Shown here: piece by piece, positions 29,735 to 41,115 of the stretch
Layout of the letters: every line of letters starts with the position of its first letter
Numbering within the stretch: the first letter of the stretch is position 1
Origin: Glycine soja
Taxonomy: Eukaryota > Streptophyta > Magnoliopsida > Fabales > Fabaceae
Reading direction: 5' to 3'
Assembly: GCF_004193775.1 (NCBI RefSeq)
Contig: NC_041003.1
Span: 28,645,735-28,709,734, forward strand
Length of the DNA: 64,000 nucleotides
Notes under the pieces: model-generated
Seen by the model: the letters and a program-made list of their open reading frames with translations, nothing else
Database searches by the model: none
What the model was told of the DNA's origin: nothing
Translations under genes and position numbers: made by a program

Positions 29735-31410
29735 TTCCCTCCACCTTGGAAAGGATTTGACCTCAAATCCCGAGGTTCTTCATACTCTGGGCTCCTTCCC
29801 TCAACACCTGTAAAAAGAACAAAAACACATGTATTAGTGGTGTTTGGTATGTTGAAGTAAGGTAAGGTCTGAAAACCCATTTCCAGGGCACCTTCCCATG
29901 AAGGAACATGGTTTCTCACCAACTCAATGAGTGGTGCTACAATTATAGAAAAATATGGGACAAACCTTTTGTAAAAGTTTGTTAAGTCATGGAAGCCCCA
30001 AATTTTTCTTATACTTGGTGGAGTGAGCCACTCAGGAATGACCTTTATTCTCTTAGGGTTCATGGGAACTCGTTGATCACTATTTGAAAAATTAAGAAAA
30101 GTAACGCAATAAAACATACCTTTTTCTGTATTTTCATATTGATTATTCCTACCAAAAAGTATGACAAACCTAAGGTGTCCCATATGGGTACCTAAGTTTG
30201 TATTGAAACTAAAAATAAGAACAAACCTACCTAATGGGTCCCTATGTACACACACCATGAACATGTTAGGTGTACGAGTGATTTTACAAAAGAGGGTTGC
30301 ACCACTCAAAACATTCATCATACCACCTATTTTAGGGACTTGGTGCCTAATAATACCTATTTTGGGCACCAAAAAAGCACAAGGATTTAAGCTCTTGCGA
30401 ACCAAACCCTCATCCAACAACTTCTTTACTTGAGGAATAAACTCAAGCCCAAGAGGTGTGGCAATGCTAGCAAGTGTCTTTTTACAAAAGAGAAAATATG
30501 GAGGTTGTCTAAGAGGAAAAGTTTCTTTACTGTTTGTCTTTATTGTAAAATGAGTTTCCTTCTTAGCTAACCTCTTGGAGGAGACACTTACCTCCTTACA
30601 CTTCTCTTTAACCACTAATGGTTGTCCATCTTCTTGGGGGTAGATTTCTTCACTAGATTCTTCCCATTTTGCTTCTTCACTTTCACTAGAGGAAGGTGAA
30701 GTAGTAGCCTCATCTTGGCTACTATAAATGTCTTGGCCCCTCATAATCATGGTTTTTGTGGTGGGGCATTGAGAAGTAATGTGTCCTCTTCCAAGACATT
30801 TAAAGCACTTTATAGAGCTAGTTTTCTCTTGCATACTAGCCTTAGGGGCTTGCTTTTCTATTGCCTTCCCCTTATCATCTTTGGGCTTAGAAGGTGTCAC
30901 CCCTAAGATGCCTTGACCTTGGTCTTTCTTTGGATAAGAGTGACAACCATAAGATTTTGAAGTAGACTTCTTTTTAAGTTGTTGCTCTACCCTTATTTCC
31001 CAATCTAAGTTAGCCTCTACATTGTCCTTCCCATGGAAGTATGAGAGGTTAATGTTAGCCTCTTGAGGCTTTCTTTCCTTTTCTCTTCTATGGGAGTGAG
31101 GTCTAAGATGTGACCTATGCCTTCCTTCGTAATAGTCACGAAGTTCTTCACTTAGGCTCTTGCAAGAGTTATGACTACTATAGGAGGCATGTTTTTCTCT
31201 TTTCATTTCTTTCATTATTTTTCTTCTTTCTTCCTCTCTTATTTTCTTTCTTTCATCTTGACTTATTTCTTCCACTCTTTTTTTTCCTTTTTCTTTTCTC
31301 TCTTGTTTTTCTTTCCATAACTTGAGGGAACTCAACTCATCTAAGATTCTAGATAAAGGGTCTTTATGACTAGTACCCTCGCCATTAACACTAGATGAAT
31401 GATGACTCAT
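29701..31410 (-). CDS. Gypsy gag-pol remnant, 569-residue in-frame chimeric ORF
   Basis: Start ATG at 31410, stop TAG at 29701-29703 inside the LTR start. Residues 1-140 are a charged Gag N-terminus (MSHHSSSVNGEGTSHKDPLS; then a Lys/Glu-rich coiled region). The Gag core is deleted between WEIRVEQ and QLKKKSTSK. The zinc knuckle CFKCLGRGHITSQC is at about residues 205-218. The aspartic protease is missing. Reverse transcriptase scraps follow: FIPQVKKLLDEGLVRKSLNP, then a substituted stretch, then RVPMNPKRIKVIPEWLTPP and FHDLTNFYKRFVPYFS. No YxDD catalytic motif remains. Despite these losses the frame is open throughout. RNase H and integrase are absent, so movement would need another element's enzymes. 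Confidence 0.85.
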   Translation of the reverse strand: MSHHSSSVNGEGTSHKDPLSRILDELSSLKLWKEKQERKEKGKKRVEEISQDERKKIREEERRKIMKEMKREKHASYSSHNSCKSLSEELRDYYEGRHRSHLRPHSHRREKERKPQEANINLSYFHGKDNVEANLDWEIRVEQQLKKKSTSKSYGCHSYPKKDQGQGILGVTPSKPKDDKGKAIEKQAPKASMQEKTSSIKCFKCLGRGHITSQCPTTKTMIMRGQDIYSSQDEATTSPSSSESEEAKWEESSEEIYPQEDGQPLVVKEKCKEVSVSSKRLAKKETHFTIKTNSKETFPLRQPPYFLFCKKTLASIATPLGLEFIPQVKKLLDEGLVRKSLNPCAFLVPKIGIIRHQVPKIGGMMNVLSGATLFCKITRTPNMFMVCVHRDPLGRFVLIFSFNTNLGTHMGHLRFVILFGRNNQYENTEKGMFYCVTFLNFSNSDQRVPMNPKRIKVIPEWLTPPSIRKIWGFHDLTNFYKRFVPYFSIIVAPLIELVRNHVPSWEGALEMGFQTLPYFNIPNTTNTCVFVLFTGVEGRSPEYEEPRDLRSNPFQGGGNDAILPRKGIG

Positions 31411-33280
31411 GTTGGTTCCTAATTTGTGGTTCTTTCTTGTTGGAGGTTTGAAAAGAAAAGGTAAAAGAAACTATGGTTGAAACTAGCCAAATAAACACTA
31501 AAAGAGGTGTGAAAGATAAGGTAAAAAAACTAATTGGTAAAATGCAAGCTATCTAGGCGGTTTGACAATGGAAGGTAAAAGAAATAAGCTATGAAAGTAA
31601 GCAAGAAATGTAAACTAGGTGAATCCTAAGAGTGTTTGGATGACCACATTCAAGGTTCCCAACAAAACATTCACTATCCTAAGTAAAAATTGCCTAAAAT
31701 TATTACACACAAATGGAAGTTTGGTAACCTATTGGAGGCTCCCAACACACTTCCAATGAAAGGCCTTTTTGTTACAAAAACTTGAAAGCAATGAAGGTAA
31801 GTAAATTGCAAATTACAAAATTACAAAATTACAAAACGGTCCTCAATTTTGGTGGTTGTTCTCTCTTTGGTGATTCACTCAATTTGGAGTGCTTCTTAGT
31901 CCAATAGCTCTTAAGGTGGTTGGCCCCTTACTTCTGGACTCAAATTCTTCAAGGGATGGCACCAATCCTCCTTCCAATTCCTATATGGCAACCCACAAAC
32001 AAGGAAACAAAGAGACAAGCAATAACCAAAGACCAAAAAAAATAAAATGAAAGCTAAACCAATGGAGTTTTAACAAGACAATTTTTCAAGGATTATTCAA
32101 CAATTAAAGCAATGAAAAGGACATAGAAGCAAGCTAGGACTCAAAGAGAAACTTAGAATGGCTCTAGAGTAGAGTAAAAAAAACTGAAAAAAAAAGACTC
32201 AACAAAACTCTAGCTTTGGCACTTGTCTTCACACTAATTTTGAATTGAAATTTCCAATTATAGAATAAATTTTGAGCCAAAACAACAAGCACACTTCCCT
32301 TTCACTTTTTTTTCCTGGATACTGATTTTTCTGCAAACTTGTGTGATTTTTATTATTTTTTCCTTTTACCCAAATCACTTGGTTCTTTTTTTTATAAATT
32401 TTTTCAAGATGTCTAGAAAATTCAGTAAAAAGTTCAGCTCAAAATTCGAAGTAACCAATTCTCAGTAATTTCTACAAGTTTGTATGTCCAAGTTGCCAGC
32501 ACCAGCGATTTTTTTTAAGCATGGTATATTGATTGCCTTGGGCTTACTTTCAACCTTCCTATGTATGTTGAACTCACTAGGATTGTTTACCACAGTCTTA
32601 GGAGTTCAATATTCACTTAGGATCAACATTTCAGCCAACAATTCAATCACCAAAACTCAAATTCACAATAGACACAATCATAAGGAAATCTAAAAGTTCA
32701 AGAAAAGGTTCACAATCAAAGACTCTCTAAGAATTTTGCATGAACATGTTAAGGACTAATTAACATGAAAGATTTGACTCAAATCAACTAATAGGCTAAA
32801 ATAATTTCATACACTCATGAACAAATGAGTTAGACAAAGAAACAAGAAAATAAAATTCAGCACAACATAAGAAATCTTATGTGACAAGTTTCATGACTAG
32901 ACATGACTTCTATGACAAAACTACAATAGGTGAACAAGTCACTCTAGATTTTTGAGGTTTTCTTCTACTTTAATATTTTTGTAAGAATTTTATGGTTTAG
33001 GTTTCAGCCACAAAAAATAACAAGACAAAACTCAAAGGAACCTAAACTCAACACAATTCATGGTTCAAGAACAAGAACAAGAAATTTGAACCATAGAAAA
33101 TCAAATCTAGCTTCTATAGCAAGTTTAATTGGTGGAAAATCTAAAGAATCATGTTAACAACATTTAGCACAAGACATGTGAGGAGATACATGGAGAAAAA
33201 AATGAAGAAACAACAATGGAAGAGAAGGTAAACCAAAAAAATTAATGGAGGTTTAAGGAGCACCTACTTGAAGCTCTTGT
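31411..33280 (-). other. Gypsy untranslated leader, about 1.9 kb
   Basis: Between the primer-binding site and the ORF start. A-rich on the plus strand, with no conserved coding block. Non-autonomous elements often keep such leaders for RNA packaging; that role is inference. Confidence 0.6.
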
Positions 33281-33293
33281 GCTCTGATTACCA
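33281..33293 (-). other. Primer-binding site (initiator Met tRNA type)
   Basis: Minus strand TGGTAATCAGAGC, five bases after the LTR end. The usual plant form is TGGTATCAGAGC; this copy has one extra A. Reverse transcription would start here. Confidence 0.75.
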
Positions 33294-33298
33294 CTTGA

Positions 33299-34191
33299 TG
33301 GAAGCTTGCTTGTGGAGCTTCTATGGAAGCTGGATCTTTGAGCTTCAATGAGGTCCTTCAATGGTGATTTTTCACCATAGAGATGCAGCGGAAGGCAAAG
33401 GAGAAGAGGAGAGGGGAGGCACCATCCACTAGGGAATAAGCCAAGGAAGAAGGAGCTTCACCACCAAGAATTGCCTTGGATAAGAAGCTTGAAGAGGATG
33501 CTTTAATGGAGGAAAAGAAAGAGAGAAGGGGGGAGCACGAAATTGAAGGAATAAAAGAGGGAGAGAAGTGGAACTTTGAAGTATGTCTCACAAGACTCTC
33601 ATTCATCAAAGTTACAACAAGTGTTACACATGCTTCTATTTATAGACTAGGTAGCTTCCTTGAGAAGCTTTCTTGAGAAAACTTCCTTGAGAAGCTTCTT
33701 TGAGAAAACTTCCTTGAGAAGCTAGAGCTTAGCTACACACACCCCTCTCATAACTAAGCTCACCTCCTTGAGAAGCTTCCTTAAGAAGATTCCTAAAGAA
33801 GCTAGAGCTTAGCTACACATACCTCTCTAATAGCTAAGCTCACCTCCTTGAGATGAGAAGCTAGAGCTTAGCTACACACCCCCTATAATAGCTAAGCTCA
33901 CCCCCATGACAAAAGACATGAAAATAAAAAAAAAGTCCTTATTACAAAGACAACTCAAAATGCCCCGAAAGACAAGGCTAAAACCCTATACTACTAGAAT
34001 GGTCAAAATACAAGGCCTTGACGAAGGAAAAACATATTCTAATATTTACAAAGATAAGGGGGCTCATACTTAGCCCATGGGCTCGAAATCTACCCTAAGG
34101 CTCACGAGAACCCTAGGGCCTTTCCTTGGATCTCTAGCCCAATCTACTTGGAGTCTTCTAACCAATGCCCTTGCGGGGTAGGATTGCATCA
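33299..34191 (-). repeat. Gypsy 5' LTR
   Basis: 893 bp, TGATGCAATCC at 34191 to AAGCTTCCA at 33299 on the minus strand. It contains TATA (CTATAAATAG) at about 33636-33646 and the same minisatellite as the inverted copy. Confidence 0.92.
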
Positions 34192-35755
34192 GAAAGGATG
34201 TAAAACAGGAAGAGGTAGAACCGAGGGATAGTGAGTTGTTGGGAGGTTCCCTGGGTGATCCATTCAACTCGTTGTAAAAATTGGTCTAGATAGAAAGTGA
34301 AAAATCCCTCCCTCTTGCCCAAATAAAATGGGATGAATTAAAAAAAAAACAAGCTTTTTGAATGAAAAATATATTCATAAAATAAAAAATATTTCCTAAA
34401 ATCAACCTAATTTACATAATTATTTTAAAAATAATAAAAATTATTAGGTCCACGACAGTACAAAAATTATTTTAATAATATTAAAAAATGAAAATATTAA
34501 AGTATAAATACATAAATCTTATAAAAACATTAAAATTGAATAAAATAGATAATAAAAATAATAAATTGTCTATTGAATTTACACTAAATTTTTCACTAAT
34601 TTTCTTTTCCAAAATAAATTAATACTTTTGTAAACAAAAATCAATATAACAAACATTATTGTAATAACACATTGAAAATGGTTTAATTATATAAAAATAA
34701 GCAAATTAATTTTAAATAAATTCCAATTTATTTTTCCAAGCTTTACATGTCGGTCTCTTTAGACATGTGCATTGAGGTGAGATCGAAGAACTTGTCTCAT
34801 AAACAATTTCCAAAAGACAAATGAAAGGAGAAAAATAAAGAGAACACGTATTAGTATTCATAAGTTTTCTTCTAGGGCAAAAGTTGATAAGTAATTTTAA
34901 TTTTTAAATTAATTATAGTCAATTTAATATCAACCAAATACTAATAAAGTTATTTGATTATAAATATCATCATTTATAATCTTTAAAATAACAATACCAA
35001 ATTATAAAAAGGAAAGACTATTAAAACAATAAACAATACTCAAATATTTTGTTTAAAAAGAGAAAAAAAAATGCAGTTATCTCTACAATGAAAACTATAA
35101 AAATCAAAATGCAACATTTATCTTTAAAAATGACATTATCTTTATAAAAAAGGAAAATACAATATGTATCTAAAAAATATCATTATCTTTACAATGAAAA
35201 TTGTGAAAAGAGAATAACATTTTTTTTAAAAAAATAAATGACACTTAAGTATTATTATTTCTAAAATCATATTCCACCAAATTAAAAAATGACCCTAAAA
35301 TAAAAATATCACCTATGCTAAAAAAATTAAATTTAGAAAAACTTAGGAGGAGCCACGACACCCCAACCATCAACACAGTTCCGCCCTGAATTTGCAGCGC
35401 TTCGTTTTTGCCAGTGCCACACCATCCCAAGCATTAACTTTCACTTGAATCAATTCTTCATTCTTTGGAGTGAAAATCATAAAATCTAAGAGAAATTTTG
35501 TATTATTTGACTCCTGACCCTGGGCCTCACATACAGATAGTCTCAAGTCTCGTTCCTTGGTTTTACGTTAATAATCACAGGAGAAAGAAAAAGCAAATTT
35601 GCCTTACTATAAACCTTGCATCAAGTTAATCTCATTCTCAACAAAAATTCAATCTATACCATGTCAAGAATTTCGCTACATACATGCTCACAAGTCACAC
35701 CCCCATCATAACCATTAGAGTTGGCGGCTTAATAGTGGAGAGTTTAGATAGTATC
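34192..35755. other. AT-rich spacer, no gene
   Basis: Very A/T-rich at 34330-35340. The more GC-balanced stretch 35345-35450 has a 61-codon minus-strand frame that I do not recognise. Confidence 0.5.
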
Positions 35756-35916
35756 ATGGTTTTAAATAGCTTAACCACAATTGCGATCGCAATATCAAAA
35801 TATTTTGACTCATTTCAAAGCAATTTTAGTCTCATTAATCGCATTTTTTTTCCATAATAACCCGCAATATAAAGGTTTTCTAACACAATACAACCGTAAT
35901 CACAATTTAAAACCAT
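35756..35916. mobile_element. Small MITE-like element with ATGGTTTTAAAT ends
   Basis: ATGGTTTTAAAT at 35756 and its reverse complement ATTTAAAACCAT at 35905-35916 bound a 161 bp unit with an internal palindrome TTGCGATCGCAA. Further inverted homology (ACCACAATT near the left, AATCACAATT near the right) extends the ends imperfectly. I recall similar GCGATCGC-containing repeats in legumes; target duplication is not clear. Confidence 0.55.
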
Positions 35917-35923
35917 AGAGAGT

Positions 35924-36187
35924 ATGGATGAAGGTTTTAAATGTAATCCTCGCTTGTCAGTATTGTACCCCATGACAGAGATAGAGAAATTCCACCACTT
36001 TCAGGAATGGTTCCATTTCTATGCTAATTCACAGCAACAAAAGAGTAGTGTGCAGGAGATGAGAATGTGGGTTGGTGAAAAATGGGAATGGATGTTTAGG
36101 TGGAGAAGACCATGGTTTCAATGGAAAACACTGCACTGGATAATTTTACGCTGGAAATTTCGTTGTTATAACCTAAAAAAGACATGA
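35924..36187 (+). other. Unrecognised 87-codon open frame
   Basis: Begins MDEGFKCNPRLSVLYPMTEI, rich in Trp and aromatic residues (WFHFYANSQQQ, KWEWMFRWRRPWFQWK). No family recognised and no promoter seen. It may be a chance frame, or the remains of an exon beside the MITE. Confidence 0.25.
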
Positions 36188-36266
36188 CAGGTGATTGGGT
36201 TGGGTAAGTGCTCTTTATATATATAGAGAGATTAAACAAATATTACTCTTAACCCATAGTGTGGAT

Positions 36267-36841
36267 TGTTAGTAAATATTTGTTTTATAATTTAATATTT
36301 ATAAATATATATATATATATATATATATTATTTATATTAATTTTATTTTATAAAATAAAATTTATTTTAGAATTTGTTACGTAAAATTAGATTTCTTATA
36401 TTTTTTAAGATTTTACGGTCAATGTAATTTGTTGCGCTTGTTTTGATATTTGTAAATTAATTTTCAACGGTTCGTTTTTTGTTGTTGCATAAGAGTTTTA
36501 TGCCTATATATATATATCTCTTTTTCTCCTTTCTAAAAAACACAAACAGTTTCTTTCTCCCCAAAATTTTCTCTTCCTTCTCTTATAAAAACTTATTTTT
36601 TGAGAGCAACAATCAGACTTTCATACCAATGCAGTGGAGACATTTTTTCAATAAGGATAGTGTTTGCACGCTTCAACTCAGACTAATTATTTTTTCCCCT
36701 AATTTATTTTTCTTTGTGCTTATTGTATGATATAGTACATTGTTGATTCATGTTCTGAAGTTTTTTTTCCTACTGTTGTTTAGTTTAAGACTTCGCATTT
36801 TCTTCTCATTTATTTTATTTTATTTTATTTTAATTTTCTAA
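36267..36841 (+). repeat. Copia 2 5' LTR
   Basis: Starts TGTTAG. TATA-like TATATATATATCTC lies at about 36506. It lacks an 85 bp segment found in the right LTR after ACTTATTTTTGAGAG. The 3' boundary is approximate. Confidence 0.75.
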
Positions 36842-37449
36842 CCGACTTAGAGAGAAAATCTACTTTTTTCTTGCATAGTCTTGTCTTTTGTGCAGTAGCA
36901 TTCTATCTTATCAAAATGTTTGTCATGGATATGATTAAGTCCTTTTCTGATTAGCCTAAAAAATTTACGGGTGAAAACGCAATGCATTATGTTCCATTAA
37001 AAATATTTTTATTATATTATTTCATTTCCTTAAATTTTAAATTAGTGGGAGATTGTTGAAAAATATTTTCTTATAATTTAAAATTTAAAATTTAAATATA
37101 TTTTCTTTGTCAATTATATTTTTTAAAGATAAAATGCTTTTAGAATTAGTTTCCGTGAAAATCTAAAAGCATCCCACTACTTCCAATCCTATGTTAGGAA
37201 GCTATCTTTTACTTGGTCAAATTCTCTTGTGAACGTTACAAGTCTTTAAAATTAGGACGATTGTTGTTTGGTTTTTTAACGTTATTGTTATTGCTATAAG
37301 TATTTTGTTGTTACACGTTGGTGACTGGTAGCCTCTATATATGTAGTTCCTTGTTAAAAAAAAAAATAAACATGTGAAAATACCATACGCAAAGCAATAA
37401 AATAAACACTTGGATGAATTTTTTATATTCTGTATGTCGTATTTTTAAT
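36842..37449 (+). other. Copia 2 leader and gag remains
   Basis: MFVMDMIKSFSD-stop-PKKFTGENA at 36915-36985 resembles a Copia gag start. At 37046 GTGGGAGAT followed by TGTTGAAAAATATTTTC looks like the polypurine tract and LTR start of another decayed element, which may extend to about 37430. Confidence 0.4.
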
Positions 37450-37454
37450 ATGGT

Positions 37455-38020
37455 ACCTTAAATTTCTTTTGAAAAAACTCCTTATGAGTTATGGAGAAAA
37501 ACAAAACCAAATTTAAAATATCTTAAAGTGTGGGGGTGTCTAGCAAAGGTTAACATCCCTATTAATAAAAAAAGGAAAATTGGATCAAATACTGTTGATT
37601 ATGTTTTTGTTGGATATTCTTTGCATAACATTACTTATAGATTCTTGGTTGTTAATTTAGAAGTATCCAAAATTTCTAATGGTACTATTATGAAATCTAG
37701 AGATGTCACTTTCTTTAAAAATGTTTTTCTTGGAAAAATTAAATGTCTAATTCTATTTGTCATACTTCTTGTTCTAATTTATCATCTTGTAGTAATGCTA
37801 ATAAGGACATTGTTTTTGAACCTAGGAGAAGTAAAAAATCTAAAAAGTTAAGGATTTTGGTTTTGAATTTTGCTCTTTTCTATTTGAAGATGATCCTAAA
37901 ACTTATGGTGAGACCATGAGGTCTATTGATGCACCGTTTTGGAAAGAAGCTATAAATGATGAAATGAGTTCTCTTAAAACTAATAAAAATTGAATTTTTG
38001 ATTCTGATGAAATGAAATCA
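37455..38020 (+). pseudogene. Copia 2 pol, integrase tail and start of reverse transcriptase
   Basis: Reads TPYELWRKTKPNLKYLKVWG, CLAKVNIPINKKRKIGSNTV, DYVFVGYSLHNITYRFLVV and TIMKSRDVTFFKNVF, the Copia integrase C-terminal region. After frame changes come FEDDPKTYGETMRSIDAPFW and KEAINDEMSSLKTNKN, the first block of the reverse transcriptase domain. The frame then hits TGA and, six codons on, the inserted LTR. Confidence 0.85.
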
Positions 38021-38025
38021 ACAAG

Positions 38026-40691
38026 TGTAACATCCCAATTTTTGTAATCTAGATTAAAAAGGATTGTTATTTATAAATAAATAGAGTTTTAGAAAAATGA
38101 TGAGATTTTATAAATAAATAAATAAGGAGATATAATTATTAATTAAAATAATGATTTGAGAGAAAATAAAAAGGGTATTTCATTTATTTGTTTGATAGAA
38201 AATAAAATAGAGTTTGTTTTTATAAAATAAATAAATAAATAAATATAGAGCAAATAATAGGCTGAATACCCTAGGTATAAATAATTATGTTAAGTCAAGT
38301 GCCTCTTTTTGGCCTCATTTTCGTTTTTCCCCTTCTTCTCTCAAAACCCTTTCTTTTTCTCGCAGTCCACCAAACCTGTCTCAGAAAAACGACGATCTTG
38401 GATTCTTTCACCGTTGGATCGTCGTGAAATTTTAGTACCATGTTTGCAACCCAATTTCGAACATTCTCACCGTTGGGAATTTCAAAATCTTATCTGATCT
38501 TAGAGGAAAACCCTTCGCATTGTAACATTTTAATTTCCCGCAGAAACCCAAAACTGTCTCAGTGAAACTACGATCCCGGTTTCGTTAACCGTTGGATTTT
38601 CATGAAATTTGGATATGTTGTTTGAAATGCAATTGCTCACACTTCCACCGTTGGGATTTTTGATATATATATTCTTGGAGGGAGAAAAAGGAATCGCATG
38701 AAGACAGTAAAAGTGGAGGTTTCAATCTCTTCTTCATCTCTCTGACGTTTGGGAATTCTATCGGAGCAGTCGGAGGAATAACTGAAGGAATCTCAGGGAA
38801 CCGCTAGTGATGTTACTATCGCTGGCTGAAGACACGTGAGTCCGCTCAGAGGTAAGGGATGAGTTATTCACAATTGGGGGTTAGTGAGAACATGTGTAGG
38901 GATTCTTAGAAAACTAAATTTGGGTTTATTTTAGGATGTTTATTGAATTATAATTTTTCTTTATGATTATGAATGCAATATTATTGTGTTCTATGTACCA
39001 ATTGATGTCCTGATGAGAATTGATTGATAAACTTGAGTGCTCTTGATGCCTTTGTGTTTAACCCATGATTTTGATTAATTGATTTTGATACAATTGTGAG
39101 AAACTATTTTAGAGGCTTTACATCCCATGTTGTGATAAAATCTTTTGTATAAATTGTTATGTTGAGGTTATGAAATGATGATTCAAACTGTGAGTATGTG
39201 ATAAATTGAACATGTGACAGATGATGAAATACATGTGTATTGAGATGAGATGTGTGTATTGAGTTGTGAACTATGAACTGTGCAATCATACAATTGTAAG
39301 ACCCTTTAAGGGCGACGAGTATTGTGATGAGATCCACTGTGGGAACCCGACGAGTTAAAATGATTTTGAAAACAATTGAGTAAATGTGTGTAATGCATAG
39401 TTCATAGATAAAGTGTATATGATTCATGAGGTGTGATAACATGTTAAATTGAGATTATACCATTGTGATTGGGATTAAGTGTATGTGATAAATTGAGTAT
39501 GTATATGATTGAGATATATATGTGCATTGAAGTGTTGTGTGCATTGAGTTGTGAACTATGAATTGTACAATCACACGATCATAAGTCCCTTCAAGGGCGA
39601 CGAGTTAATGCTAAGTCCCTTTTAGGGCGACGAGTTGATGCTAAGTCCCTTTTAGGGCGACGAGTTGATGTTAAGTCCCTTTAAGGGCGACGAGTTAATG
39701 ATAAGATCCTTAAAGGGCGACAGGTTAAAATTATTTTTGAGAACAATTGAGGAGTCGTGTGTTTTGTACAGTTCATAGATAGAGTCTGTGTGCTAAAATG
39801 TTTTCTGGGTTGGACCTGAATCAGGAGGGAGAGGTCCTGACGAACTCTTCGGAGTGTAGGCCTTGGGGGTCACACGGTTTGAGTGCTCCTTTAAGCCTAT
39901 GTTGATCCCATATGGTTGGAGCATTCTCGCAAAACACTGTGACCCTGACTGGTCTCCCTATGATATTACCTAGTGAGAGTGACTCGACTTATTATTGTGT
40001 GGTTTGTCTTGTCATGTACTCCTAGGCGCCCGACGAGGTTTTTCACTGACATGGTACCACATTGCATATAGGCTTGAGTCTTAGGATAACTGTCGCATAC
40101 GCTTTCTAGTTGTTTATTATGAAATTGATGTGTTATTATGTCTTGATCGGAGTGTGTGATTCCTGTGTTTTGTGATTGATGATTGAAAGGTGTGATTGAT
40201 GGATGAAAAGTGTGATTGATGAATGACAAAGTGATGAAATAATGTGAGATATGCTAAGTAAATTGTATTTGGCTACTATATGTTGTGTTGTTTCTCTCTA
40301 GTAATTAGAAATGTGATAACTCACTCCCGGTTTGCTGTTTGTGTTTGAATCCTGTGATGATCTTGAACTTTGTGTTCGGGGGAACAGATGAATAGGTGGA
40401 TGACTATGAAGAACCTCATGCTAGAGGACACGGGAATACCACGCTCTGATAGGATGTGACATTAGGATATAGGTTCTATATTAATTGTATGAAACTTAGA
40501 TGGCCTTCTTTGTGTCGAGATGACTTTATTATTTATTTGGACAAGTTTGAATATGATGTAGAAGAAAGTGAATGTGAGCCTTTTACCCATCTGAAAAGCT
40601 TGTATTTAAAAATGTTTTAAAAATACTTTTAATTAATATTTGAATTTTTATTCCTTTATTAATATATATGTGAGGGGTAGAGGGTGTCACA
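38026..40691. mobile_element. Solo LTR, 2.67 kb, flanked by ACAAG
   Basis: Bounded by TGTAACATCCC (38026) and GGGTGTCACA (40691) with perfect five-base duplications ACAAG at 38021-38025 and 40692-40696. Its ends form an imperfect inverted repeat (TGTAACATCCC against TGTGACACCCT). No coding region is present. Contains ACCGTTGGATCGTCGTGAAA and a GGGCGACGAGTT minisatellite, both seen in large Ty3/gypsy LTRs of legumes. A related fragment lies at about 43480-45215. Confidence 0.85.
39575..39730. repeat. Minisatellite, about 30 bp unit
   Basis: About five units of the form AAGTCCCTTTTAGGGCGACG followed by AGTTGATGCT, with an isolated unit at about 39298. It lies inside the 2.67 kb LTR. Confidence 0.92.
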
Positions 40692-40696
40692 ACAAG

Positions 40697-41115
40697 TGCT
40701 TAGGTCTTTACTTTAGCTGGTGGTACAATATCATGAAAATCTGTTAAACAAACTATTATTTCACGTTCTACGATGGAAGCAAAAATTATTGTGTTAGATA
40801 GTGCTACTAAGGAGGCCGAGTTACTTAAAATTTTGTTATGTGATTTGTCATTGTTGAATAAGACCATACATCCAATTCCAATGCATTGTGATAGTCAAGT
40901 TGTTATATCTAAAGTTACTAGCAAAAATTTTAATGAAAAAAGAAGACACTTAAGAGTAAGACATAAGTCTATCAGAAATTTGATTTCTCATGGTATCATT
41001 TTTCTTGACTTTGTCAGGTCAGAAAACAATATTGCGGATCCGCTTACAAAAGGGTTGACGCGTCAACAAGTACTTGAGTCGTCAAGGGGAATGGGACTAG
41101 AGCCCATTATTTAGT
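40697..41115 (+). pseudogene. Copia 2 RNase H end
   Basis: After the inserted LTR the frame reads VFTLAGGTIS and KSVKQTIISRSTMEAKIIVL, DSATKEAELLKILLCDLSLL, MHCDSQVVISKVTSKNF, ENNIADPLTKGLTRQQVLES. This is the Copia RNase H with its catalytic Asp in HCDSQ; the Glu of the E-A-E motif is Lys (MEAKI). The 113-codon stretch 40773-41114 is open. Confidence 0.88.

Larger units (their letters stand above)
28777..34191 (-). mobile_element. Non-autonomous Ty3/gypsy element with an inverted LTR
   Basis: The coding strand is minus. The order is 5' LTR (34191-33299), primer-binding site (33293-33281), long leader, one ORF (31410-29701), polypurine tract (29750-29735), first 66 bp of the 3' LTR (29734-29669), then a full LTR in the opposite orientation (28777-29668). 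The two full LTRs are nearly identical, so the element is young. Both outer ends read TGATGC inwards. The outer flanks share only GAA, so there is no standard five-base duplication. The element recalls the soybean SNRE/SARE non-autonomous/autonomous pair, but I cannot confirm the family. Confidence 0.85.

Noticed and set aside
39575..39730. Regular 30 bp repeats that might suggest a CRISPR-like array
   Set aside because: Direct tandem units without unique spacers, in a plant LTR.
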